Shown here in pieces: positions 1 through 7,063 of a stretch of 64,000 bases of DNA. The DNA is from Paraburkholderia tropica (GTDB lineage: Bacteria; Pseudomonadota; Gammaproteobacteria; Burkholderiales; Burkholderiaceae), in contig NZ_CAJZAR010000068.1 of the NCBI RefSeq assembly GCF_914484835.1, positions 248,001 to 312,000 on the forward strand, in the 5' to 3' direction. A model generated the notes under the pieces. It was not told the origin of the DNA. It saw only the letters and a list, made by a program, of their open reading frames with translations, and did not search any database. A program made the position numbers and the translations under genes. How positions within the stretch are numbered: position 1 is the stretch's first letter; every line of letters starts with the position of its first letter.

Positions 1-72
1 CATGCGCTGCGCCAGCACGAGATAAGAGAGATTGACGTCGCGAATGCTTTCCTGAATGTCGAGTGTATTCAT
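1..72 (-). CDS. flhD: Flagellar transcriptional activator FlhD (N-terminal part; runs off the left edge)
   Basis: Only the first 24 codons lie in the window. The peptide ends in DVNLSYLVLAQRM, which matches the N-terminal helix of FlhD (the DINLSYLLLAQRL pattern of enterobacterial and Burkholderia FlhD). FlhD with FlhC forms the FlhD4C2 activator that turns on class II flagellar promoters. The ATG (complement of 70-72) is the first in-frame start, and the promoter must lie in the 382-bp gap to its right. flhC would be expected just beyond the left edge. Because only the N-terminus is visible, the call rests on one short conserved segment. Confidence 0.8.
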   Translation of the reverse strand, partial: MNTLDIQESIRDVNLSYLVLAQRM

Positions 73-454
73 GGTTCTTAGCCCCGATCGCTGTTTATGA
101 GCGGCCACGCTAAACGCCTGAATCGCTTCATCGGAAAACTTCGCGTTGATGCGGTCTTTATGCGGTCCGAGTGAAGGCCGATGAATCAAGCGCGGTGAAT
201 GTTTGCATTTCCAGATTAGTCCTGGCCCACGAGTCCGGTCAATGTTCACACGAATGAATTTAATCAATCGCTAACGGGAGGCGGTGAAGAGTCGTTATCG
301 CGTGGGGGGTTGGGCATGGATCTTTCTTGCATTCCTGCACAGTCGGTATTTACGTCGATATGCGAAATGGCGACCGGTCATTTGTGCTCAACCTGCGGAA
401 CGGCCTGCGAATACGCGATAATCGCCTCGACCAGAAACCCGAGACGTCCCGTCA
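73..454. other. Intergenic region between flhD and the PhzF-like gene
   Basis: These 382 bp separate two divergent genes and must hold the flhD promoter (leftward) and that of the PhzF-like gene (rightward). An AT-richer patch at about 245-275 could be promoter DNA. I see no palindrome, terminator or convincing small gene; the short open frame at 310-495 has no ribosome site and no recognisable motif. Confidence 0.5.
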
Positions 455-1246
455 ATGAAAATCTATCGTGTTCAATGTTTTGGACGTACCCATGAAAGTG
501 GCAATGCCGCCATCGTCGTCGAAAACGCAGCGTTGACCGAGCCGGAACGGCAGGTGTTCGCGCGGCAACAAAATGCAAATGCAACGGTCTTCGTGGACGT
601 CAACGCCGAGGGCGAAAGGCAACTCGACTATTACTACCCGCATACTCGCAGCCCCCTCTGCCTGCACGCGACGCTCGCGGCGAGCGCTGTGCTTTTTCAT
701 GACTCGCCGGATCGCGCCAGCGCCCGGTTCGTCACCCGCATGCATCGCCAGACGCTTGAGATCGAGCGCATGGACGCGACGATCTTCGTTGCCGTGAAAG
801 CGCAGCCCTGCCCGGACCTGGATTTCGATATCGCGGAGATTGCGGAACTGCTGCGCGCCGATCCGGCGGATCTGATCGCGGTGCGCGGCCCGTCATCAGT
901 CGGCAGCGCAAAGCTGCTTGTCGAAGTGGCGAGCCCCTCCGCACTCGAGGCGTTACGACCGGATCTTGCAGGGATCGTCGGTTGGGGGCGACAGCACGCG
1001 GTGTCGGGCATGTACGCGTATTGCCGTCTCGACGACGGTGTTTACGCTGGCCGAAATTTCAACCACCTCGACCCGAGTTTCGAAGACACGGCAACAGGTG
1101 TCGCTGCGGGCGCACTGGCGTTATCGCTCGAACGGAACCTGACACTGTTGCAAGGCGACTTGCTCGGCCAGCCATGTACGCTCGTCGCGCGCTACCAATC
1201 TGGGACCGTGCAAATTGGCGGACGGGCGGTGCTGCTTTCAGCCTGA
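455..1246 (+). CDS. PhzF-family isomerase-like protein with altered active site
   Basis: The 263-aa protein has the two-lobed PhzF layout: an N-terminal SGNAAIVV segment (residues 15-22, compare GNPVAVF of PhzF), LCLHATLA near residue 70 (compare FAGHPLLG), and FEDTATGVAAGALA in the C-terminal half (compare VEDAATGSAAG). PhzF enzymes are cofactor-free isomerases; phenazine PhzF uses Glu45 as general acid/base, within NLSESTFV. Here the aligned segment reads NANATVFV, so the catalytic Glu is Ala43, while the His and Asp partners are kept. The fold is therefore likely but classical PhzF isomerase chemistry is doubtful. No phenazine genes are nearby. The start has only a weak ribosome site. Confidence 0.75.
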   Translation: MKIYRVQCFGRTHESGNAAIVVENAALTEPERQVFARQQNANATVFVDVNAEGERQLDYYYPHTRSPLCLHATLAASAVLFHDSPDRASARFVTRMHRQTLEIERMDATIFVAVKAQPCPDLDFDIAEIAELLRADPADLIAVRGPSSVGSAKLLVEVASPSALEALRPDLAGIVGWGRQHAVSGMYAYCRLDDGVYAGRNFNHLDPSFEDTATGVAAGALALSLERNLTLLQGDLLGQPCTLVARYQSGTVQIGGRAVLLSA

Positions 1247-1270
1247 TTCGCTATGGCTGTTATCACTATT

Positions 1271-1300
1271 GCTATTGAGTCGATCGCACGACTCGATAGC
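1271..1300 (+). terminator. Hairpin downstream of the PhzF-like gene
   Basis: GCTATTGAGTCG (1271-1282) and CGACTCGATAGC (1289-1300) form a 12-bp stem with one mismatch around a 6-nt loop, 24 bp after the stop codon. It could stop transcription before the GNAT gene, but no clear T-run follows, so it may instead protect the transcript end. Confidence 0.4.
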
Positions 1301-1341
1301 AACGTCTTAAACTAACGGCAATCATCGCTCCCGGATACGCC

Positions 1342-1857
1342 ATGAATTGGCAAACCGCCCCGCACGAAACGCGTATTAGCGACGCCATTCCCTTCGAATT
1401 GATTCCCATAGCCGAAGGACAGACTGACCGGCAAGCGCTATTCGCGCTTTATCAATCGTCGCTGCACGATTACATCGATCAGACTTTCGGCTGGGACGAC
1501 GCGTTTCAGCAAGCGCGCTTCAATACGTCGTATCGCGATGCCGATTTCGAATGGATCGCTCAGGGAAAGGAAATCGCGGGCTATCTTGCGCTCAGCCATG
1601 AAGCGCAAGCCGTTCATGTGTCGCTGCTGATCGTGAAGCCCGAATTTCGCAATCGGGGCATTGGACGCGCGGTCATGCGAACGATCATGTCGCGCGCGTC
1701 GCAATCGAATCGGTCGATCACACTGTCGTGTTTCCTCTGCAATCACGATGCCGTGCGCTTCTATGAGTCGCTCGGTTTTCAGATCGAGGCGAAAGACGAA
1801 CACTTCGTCACGTACCGATTCCCCGCAGACGGAAGCGGCGCGCCTCCCTTAGCCTAG
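1342..1857 (+). CDS. GNAT family N-acetyltransferase
   Basis: The 171-aa protein shows the GNAT core: beta strand VHVSLLIVKPEFR followed by the acetyl-CoA pyrophosphate-binding loop RNRGIGRAVM at about residues 107-116, and the C-terminal AVRFYESLGFQI motif. Such enzymes move an acetyl group from acetyl-CoA to an amine; the substrate cannot be read from the sequence. The gene stands alone, separated from the upstream PhzF-like gene by a hairpin and convergent with the AraC regulator gene, 25 bp away. Confidence 0.85.
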   Translation: MNWQTAPHETRISDAIPFELIPIAEGQTDRQALFALYQSSLHDYIDQTFGWDDAFQQARFNTSYRDADFEWIAQGKEIAGYLALSHEAQAVHVSLLIVKPEFRNRGIGRAVMRTIMSRASQSNRSITLSCFLCNHDAVRFYESLGFQIEAKDEHFVTYRFPADGSGAPPLA

Positions 1858-1882
1858 CGGCCGCCAACGTTTCAACCTCCGC

Positions 1883-2734
1883 TCACCCCCTGTTCAAACT
1901 CTGTCGAAACTGCTGCGGCGTGCTGCCGAACGCGCGCCGGAACATCACCGTGAACGTGCGCACGTCGGCGTAACCGAGCGCCTGCGCCACATCGCCGGGC
2001 GCGTGGCCGACCGAGAGTTTCGACAAGGCGTCTTCGAGCCGCAGCCGCTCGCGCCATTGCACGAAGCTCATGCCGGTCTGCTGGCGAAACAGCCGCGCGA
2101 GCGTGCGCACGCTCGCGCCCGTGCGCTCGGCCCATTGTTCGAGTGTGTCGGCGTTCGCGGCATCGGCGATCAGGCTCTCGCAGATCGTACGCAGACGCAG
2201 GTCGTCTGGCAGCGGCAGGCGCGGCTCGTCGGCGATATCGGGGATATAGGCGGCATCGGCATCTGCATCGGCGTCGGCGTCGGCGTCGGCGGCGCTCGCC
2301 AGGCGTTCCGCCAGCAAATGGAGAATCAGCGGTACGATCACGGCCGTGCGCCGTTCGGCGGCTTCGCCGTCGCCGGCCTCGCACATCGCCGCGATGCTCG
2401 CGCGCAGCAGGTCGTCGAGCGCGATCATGCGGCAGTCGCCCGCGAGCGGCGGCAGCGTGTCCGGGTCGATATAGAGCGTGCGCAGCGCGGCCTGGCCGAC
2501 CATGTGCAATTCGTGCTCGATTTGCGTTCCGATCAGCAAGGCCATGCCGGGCTTGAGCGTCCACAATCCGCCCGGCGTGATCACGCGCACGATGCCGCCC
2601 GCCACGTAGATGAGTTGCGCGCGATGGTGAATGTGGGCGATTTCGTGGGCGCCGTCCGCGTAGTTGATCGCTTGCGCAATCACCTTTTTTGCAGCGGCGC
2701 TCTGTCCGAAGGTCTGGAGCCGAGGTGCGGCCAT
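1883..2734 (-). CDS. AraC-family regulator of the siderophore transport operon
   Basis: From the ATG at 2734 the protein is 283 aa. It has an N-terminal cupin sensor domain (HHRAQLIYV to IEHELHMV, about residues 35-80) and a C-terminal double helix-turn-helix (LEQWAERTGASVRTLARLF and the typical GYADVRTFTVMFRRAFG near the end). The reading frame stays open 165 bp further upstream, but that stretch carries the operator-like repeats and AGGA precedes the inner ATG, so 2734 is preferred. It is divergent from the TonB receptor gene, as expected for an activator of iron-siderophore uptake. A linker holds an in-frame (Ala-Asp)n run encoded by GGCGTC/GGCATC repeats near 2250-2295, which could vary in length. 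Confidence 0.85.
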   Translation of the reverse strand: MAAPRLQTFGQSAAAKKVIAQAINYADGAHEIAHIHHRAQLIYVAGGIVRVITPGGLWTLKPGMALLIGTQIEHELHMVGQAALRTLYIDPDTLPPLAGDCRMIALDDLLRASIAAMCEAGDGEAAERRTAVIVPLILHLLAERLASAADADADADADADAAYIPDIADEPRLPLPDDLRLRTICESLIADAANADTLEQWAERTGASVRTLARLFRQQTGMSFVQWRERLRLEDALSKLSVGHAPGDVAQALGYADVRTFTVMFRRAFGSTPQQFRQSLNRG

Positions 2735-2824
2735 GTCCTGTTCGATGACAAAGTTGCAGCGTGATACTTCCAATACGCCAAAAATGTCCTTTTTGACGAC
2801 AAAGTTGTCCTGACGTAAGTCAGG
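2734..2824. promoter_or_regulatory. Imperfect 23-bp direct repeats and adjacent palindrome (putative AraC operator)
   Basis: TGTCCTGTTCGATGACAAAG begins at 2734 and TGTCCTTTTTGACGACAAAG at 2785; over 23 bp (2734-2756 and 2785-2807) they differ at only three positions. A third TGTCCT begins at 2806, exactly 21 bp after the second. CCTGAC-GTAA-GTCAGG (2809-2824) is a perfect inverted repeat. AraC proteins bind direct repeats with helical spacing, so this is probably where the divergent regulator binds to control itself and the receptor operon. The proximal copy begins at the regulator's start codon. Confidence 0.55.
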
Positions 2825-2946
2825 GTCTCCGATTATAGTGCCTCTGGGCGCGCTTTCGCGCCGCCTTGATCTGTCGTACTCCCCCACGGTTTTGCCCAAT
2901 TAGCGCCACCAAGAGCACGCTTTTTTGTTTTTTACGATGTAACTAC

Positions 2947-2965
2947 GAATCACTCTCATTCACAT
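2947..2965. promoter_or_regulatory. Possible Fur box upstream of the TonB receptor
   Basis: On the minus strand the segment reads GTGAATGAGAGTGATTC, close to the TGATAATGATT-type core of Fur boxes with one or two changes. It lies about 30 bp before the receptor start. Iron repression of such operons is usual, but the match is degenerate. Confidence 0.35.
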
Positions 2966-2992
2966 TTATCGACAGTAGCGGGTAGATCACAC

Positions 2993-5188
2993 ATGAAGAC
3001 CGGGGTACGCGTATCGAGCGCGTTGAGCAATGCCTTGCTGTTCTGCCTGTTGAGCGGCTTCCACGCCGCTCAGGCGCAGACCGCGACGACGACCAACACC
3101 ACCGCCAGCACGGACGAGCAGTTGCCCGCCGTCAAGGTGACGAGCAACCACGACAACCACGCCACCGGCACGGCGGACGGCTATGTGCCGATCACCTCCG
3201 TGTCGGCGACCAAGACCGACACGCCGCTGATCGAGACGCCGCAATCGGTCTCGGTGGTCACGAGCGACCAGATGAGCGCGCAAGGCGCGCAGACCGTGGC
3301 CGAAGCGCTGCGCTACACGGCGAGCGTGACATCGGAGATTCGCGGCGCGTCGGCGTCGGGCGCGCCTTACCTCTTTAGCCGCGGCTTCTACCTCGAACAG
3401 TTCCTCGACGGCTCGCGCATTCCGAGCGACGCGAGCTTCGGCTACGCGATCCCGAACTTCGACCCGTACGGTCTCGAACGCATCGACGTGCTGCACGGCC
3501 CGGCCTCGGTGCTCTATGGCCAGGCCAATCCGGGCGGCGTGGCGAATCTCGTCAGCAAGCAGCCGACCACCACGCCGATCCACGAAGTGTTCTTCACGAC
3601 CGGCAGCCACAATCTCCTGCAGGCGGGCTTCGATCTCGGCGGCGCGCTGAGCGCGGACGGCAAGCTCTCGTACCGGCTCACCGGCACGGGCCTCGACTCG
3701 ACCACGCAGGTGAACGGCACGCGTCAGAAGCGCGTCTACATCGCGCCCGCCGTGACGTGGAAGCCCGACCAGAACACCACGCTCACGGTGCTCGCGAAGT
3801 ATCAGCGCGACCCGGACGTCGGCTATTACAACTTCGTGCCCGCTGTCGGCACGGTGCTGTTCAATCCGGCGGGCAAGATCTCGTCGCACACAAATGTTGG
3901 CGACCCGGATTTCGATCATCACTCGCGCACGCAGCTTTCCGTCGGCTATCAGTTCGAGCATCGCTTCAACGAGACCTGGACGGTGCGCCAGAACACGCAC
4001 TACACGTATGTGAAGGACGACTTCGCGAACGTGTTCCCCTACGGCTACGCGTCGGGCTCGAATACCACGCTGAACCGCTACTCGTTCTATAACCGCGAAA
4101 GCGCGAACGTCTTCACGATCGACAATCAGGCGCAGGCGAAATTCTCGACCGGCCCGGTCAAGCACACGGTGCTGGCCGGCTTCGACTTCCAGCGCGTGAT
4201 CTACGGCGAAGACGTGGGCGCGGCCTTCGACGCGTCGTCGCTCAACGTGTTCGATCCGATCTACGGCAACAACACGATGCCCGCGCAAACCTCCTACGAC
4301 CACATCCGCCAGAAGCAACTCGGCGTGTATGCGCAGGACCAGATGGCGTTCGGCAAGTGGCGCTTCCTGCTGGGCGCGCGCGAGGACTGGGTCGACGCCG
4401 ACGACAACAATCCCGTCACCTCGACCTACGAGTCGCAGTCGGCGCGCGCGTTCACGTGGCGCACGGGTCTCGTCTATCTGTTCGACAACGGCATCGCGCC
4501 GTATGCGAGCTTCTCGAAGTCGTTCGACCCGCAGGTGGGCGAGCTGTACGGCGGCGGCATGGCCAAGCCGACCACGGCGCAGCAGTACGAAGTGGGCGTG
4601 AAGTATCAGCCGACGGGTTACAACAGTTTCGTCACGGCGTCGCTGTTCAACCTGACCGAGCACAACGTGCTGACCGCCGACCTCGATCACTCGGGCTACT
4701 ACACGCAGGCGGGCGAAGTGCGTGCGCGCGGGCTCGAACTCGAAGGCCACGCGAGCCTCACGAACGACCTGAACCTCGTGCTCTCGTACACGTATCTGAA
4801 CGACGTGACGACCGAGTCCAACGACACGGCGACCACCATCGGCGGCACCAGCACGTCGCTGGAAGGCAAGAGCGTGTGGGGCATTCCGCGTCATTCGGCG
4901 TCGGCGTGGCTCGACTACACGATGCACGGCGGTCCGCTGCGCGGGCTCGGCTTCGGCGGCGGCGTGCGCTACATCGGCGCGACCTACGACGAGAGCAACA
5001 CGATCCACGTGGGCGCGGTCACCGTGTTCGACGCGGCGGTTCACTACGACACCGGCAAGCACTGGCTGTTCTCGGTGAACGCGAAGAACCTGTTCAATCG
5101 CCAGTACATCGCGTCGTGCTTCAGCTCGACGACCTGTACCTATGCCGATGGCGTGGACGTGCTCGCCTCCGCGCGCTATCGCTGGTAA
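2993..5188 (+). CDS. TonB-dependent siderophore receptor
   Basis: The 731-aa outer-membrane receptor imports a ferric siderophore using energy from TonB-ExbBD. It has a cleavable signal peptide (cut after AAQA near residue 28), a TonB-box-like LPAVKVTS near residue 45, a plug domain (TPQSVSVVTSDQM to VLYGQANPGGVANLVSKQP, about residues 80-185) and a 22-strand barrel ending YRW, a C-terminal aromatic as needed for insertion by BAM. The spacing and motifs match the FpvA/FhuA-type siderophore receptor family rather than the haem or B12 receptors. It is the first gene of a rightward operon with the Fhu-like ABC genes. The ligand cannot be told from sequence; a hydroxamate such as ornibactin or ferrichrome is plausible from the neighbours. 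Confidence 0.93.
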   Translation: MKTGVRVSSALSNALLFCLLSGFHAAQAQTATTTNTTASTDEQLPAVKVTSNHDNHATGTADGYVPITSVSATKTDTPLIETPQSVSVVTSDQMSAQGAQTVAEALRYTASVTSEIRGASASGAPYLFSRGFYLEQFLDGSRIPSDASFGYAIPNFDPYGLERIDVLHGPASVLYGQANPGGVANLVSKQPTTTPIHEVFFTTGSHNLLQAGFDLGGALSADGKLSYRLTGTGLDSTTQVNGTRQKRVYIAPAVTWKPDQNTTLTVLAKYQRDPDVGYYNFVPAVGTVLFNPAGKISSHTNVGDPDFDHHSRTQLSVGYQFEHRFNETWTVRQNTHYTYVKDDFANVFPYGYASGSNTTLNRYSFYNRESANVFTIDNQAQAKFSTGPVKHTVLAGFDFQRVIYGEDVGAAFDASSLNVFDPIYGNNTMPAQTSYDHIRQKQLGVYAQDQMAFGKWRFLLGAREDWVDADDNNPVTSTYESQSARAFTWRTGLVYLFDNGIAPYASFSKSFDPQVGELYGGGMAKPTTAQQYEVGVKYQPTGYNSFVTASLFNLTEHNVLTADLDHSGYYTQAGEVRARGLELEGHASLTNDLNLVLSYTYLNDVTTESNDTATTIGGTSTSLEGKSVWGIPRHSASAWLDYTMHGGPLRGLGFGGGVRYIGATYDESNTIHVGAVTVFDAAVHYDTGKHWLFSVNAKNLFNRQYIASCFSSTTCTYADGVDVLASARYRW

Positions 5189-5202
5189 GCCCGAGGAAGC
5201 GT

Positions 5203-6069
5203 GTGTTGAACGACATGACATCGACAGCATCGACTGAAGCGACTGAAGCAACCGACGCCCGCACAGCGCGCGCGCCGCTCGCCTCGTCATCGCCCGCGCC
5301 GCTGTTCGAACTCGAAGGCGCCGCCTTCGAAGCGGACGGGCGCGTCCTGTTGCAGCCGCTCGACCTCGTCTTGCCCGCCGGCCGCATGACCGCGCTGATC
5401 GGTCATAACGGCTCGGGCAAGAGCACGCTGATCAAGCTGCTCGCGCGCCAGCAGGCCTGCACGCGCGGCGTCGCGCGTCTGCGCGGCACGGCGCTGCGCG
5501 ACTGGCCCGCGCGCGAGTTCGCGCGGCAGGTCGCGTATCTGCCGCAGAATCCGCCCGCCGCGACCGACATGACCGTGCGCGAGCTGGTCGCGCTCGGCCG
5601 CTATCCGTGGCACGGCGCGCTGGGCCGCCTGAGCGCCGACGATCACGCGCATATCGACGAGGCGCTGCGTCTCACCGACACCGCGCGTTTCGCCTCGCAG
5701 CTCGCCGACCATCTGTCGGGCGGCGAGCGTCAGCGCGTCTGGCTCGCGATGCTGGTGGCGCAGGCCGCGCCTTGCCTGCTGCTCGACGAACCGACTTCCG
5801 CACTCGACATCGCGCATCAGATCGAGGTGCTGCGCCTGCTGCGCACGCTGACCGACGAACGCGCGCTCACGGTCGTGATTGTGCTGCACGACGTCAATCT
5901 CGCGGCGCGTTTCTGCGACGACATGATCGCGCTGCACAGCGGCCGCCTGCTCCAATGCGGCACGCCCGACGAGATGATGGACGCGCGCGTGCTCGAATCG
6001 ATCTACGGCATTCCGATGGATATCCTCGCGCATCCGCATAGCGGCAGCCGACTGGCGGTCGCGCGCTGA
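5203..6069 (+). CDS. Iron-siderophore ABC transporter ATP-binding protein (FhuC/FecE type)
   Basis: The ATPase of the inner-membrane importer. Visible motifs are Walker A GHNGSGKST, the Q-loop AYLPQNP, signature LSGGERQRV, Walker B CLLLDEPTSALD and the switch histidine in VIVLHDVNLAARF. A GTG at 5203 follows GAGGAAG (5193-5199) at good spacing, giving 288 aa; the ATG at 5215 (284 aa) is the alternative but has poorly spaced ribosome contacts. The N-terminus carries a low-complexity Thr/Ser/Ala/Glu stretch before the ABC domain. It starts 14 bp after the receptor stop and its own stop is 1 bp before the binding-protein ATG, so the operon is tightly packed. Confidence 0.9.
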   Translation: MLNDMTSTASTEATEATDARTARAPLASSSPAPLFELEGAAFEADGRVLLQPLDLVLPAGRMTALIGHNGSGKSTLIKLLARQQACTRGVARLRGTALRDWPAREFARQVAYLPQNPPAATDMTVRELVALGRYPWHGALGRLSADDHAHIDEALRLTDTARFASQLADHLSGGERQRVWLAMLVAQAAPCLLLDEPTSALDIAHQIEVLRLLRTLTDERALTVVIVLHDVNLAARFCDDMIALHSGRLLQCGTPDEMMDARVLESIYGIPMDILAHPHSGSRLAVAR

Positions 6070-6070
6070 C

Positions 6071-7063
6071 ATGAATCGACGGACCTTGTTGCGGCGCGCC
6101 GCGTTGTTGCCTTCGTGGTTGCCTTCGTTGTTGCCGCTTTTATGCCTCGATATGCCGCGCACGTTCGCGGCGTCATCCACGCCTTCCGTGCTGTCCGTGC
6201 CCGCGCGTGCGCCGCGCGTCGTCGTGCTCGACTGGGGGCTCGTCGAGACGCTGCTCGCGATGGGCGTGATGCCCGTCGGCGTCGCCGAAGTCGACAGCTA
6301 CAACGCGAGCGTGGTCGCGCCCGCCGTGCCGCCAGGCGTGACGGACGTCGGCCTGCGCCTCGCGCCGAGTCTCGAACTGCTCCAGCAACTCGCGCCCGAC
6401 CTCATCCTCATCAATTCGAGCCAGGAGTCGCAGCGCGAGATGCTCGAACGCATCGCGCCGGTGCGCGCGTTCGCGGTCTATACCGATGCCGGTTCGCCGT
6501 ATCGGCGCTCGTGCGAGGTGACGCTGCAACTCGGCAAGCTGTGCAACGCTGAAGCGGCGGCGCAGGCGCTGATCGACGGCACGCAACACGTCATCGATAC
6601 GGCACGCGCGCGGCTCGCCGAAGCGCGCGCACGCACGCCCGCGAGTGGCACGCCGAGCCCCGCCGATCCGCTCTATCTGATCCGTTTCTTCGATGGCCGC
6701 CATGTGGGCGTCTACGGCGCGCGCAGCGTGTTTCAGGACGTGCTGGACGCGCTCGCGCTGCGCAACGCGTGGCGCGGCCCGACCGATTACTGGGGCATCG
6801 GCGTGGCCGGTCTCGAACAACTGGCCGCCGTGCCCGACGCCGCCCTGCTCTACTTCAACCCGCTGCCCGCGGGCGTCGACCGTCAGCTCGCGAGCAATCG
6901 CCTGTGGCGCGCCCTGCCGCCCGTCGCCGCCGGACGCGTGGCCGCGCTGCCGCCGTTCTGGGGCTTCGGCATGCTGCCCTCGGCGGCGCGTTTTGCCACC
7001 GTGCTCACCGATGCGCTCAGCAGCCCCGCCCGCCTCGCGACGCCAGGCACGTCACGCTCATGA
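6071..7063 (+). CDS. Periplasmic ferric-siderophore binding protein (FhuD type)
   Basis: The 330-aa protein has a twin-arginine-like leader (NRRTLLRRAALL, then a hydrophobic stretch), as in E. coli FhuD, and the class III binding-protein fold: a VVVLDWGLVETLLAMGVMPVG opening strand-helix, LELLQQLAPDLILINSS in lobe one, and the long connecting helix near residues 150-185. It captures the ferric siderophore in the periplasm and passes it to the FhuB-like permease, whose ATG overlaps its stop codon (ATGA at 7060-7063). The hydroxamate-type class is the best guess from overall resemblance to FhuD. Confidence 0.88.
   Translation: MNRRTLLRRAALLPSWLPSLLPLLCLDMPRTFAASSTPSVLSVPARAPRVVVLDWGLVETLLAMGVMPVGVAEVDSYNASVVAPAVPPGVTDVGLRLAPSLELLQQLAPDLILINSSQESQREMLERIAPVRAFAVYTDAGSPYRRSCEVTLQLGKLCNAEAAAQALIDGTQHVIDTARARLAEARARTPASGTPSPADPLYLIRFFDGRHVGVYGARSVFQDVLDALALRNAWRGPTDYWGIGVAGLEQLAAVPDAALLYFNPLPAGVDRQLASNRLWRALPPVAAGRVAALPPFWGFGMLPSAARFATVLTDALSSPARLATPGTSRS

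Noticed and set aside
310..495. 61-codon open frame upstream of the PhzF-like gene
   Set aside because: Overlaps the PhzF-like start, lacks a ribosome site and any motif.
2987..5290. 767-codon open frame on the strand opposite to the TonB receptor
   Set aside because: Its translation is Arg/His/Val-rich without any domain and it mirrors the GC-rich receptor gene; a codon-bias shadow.
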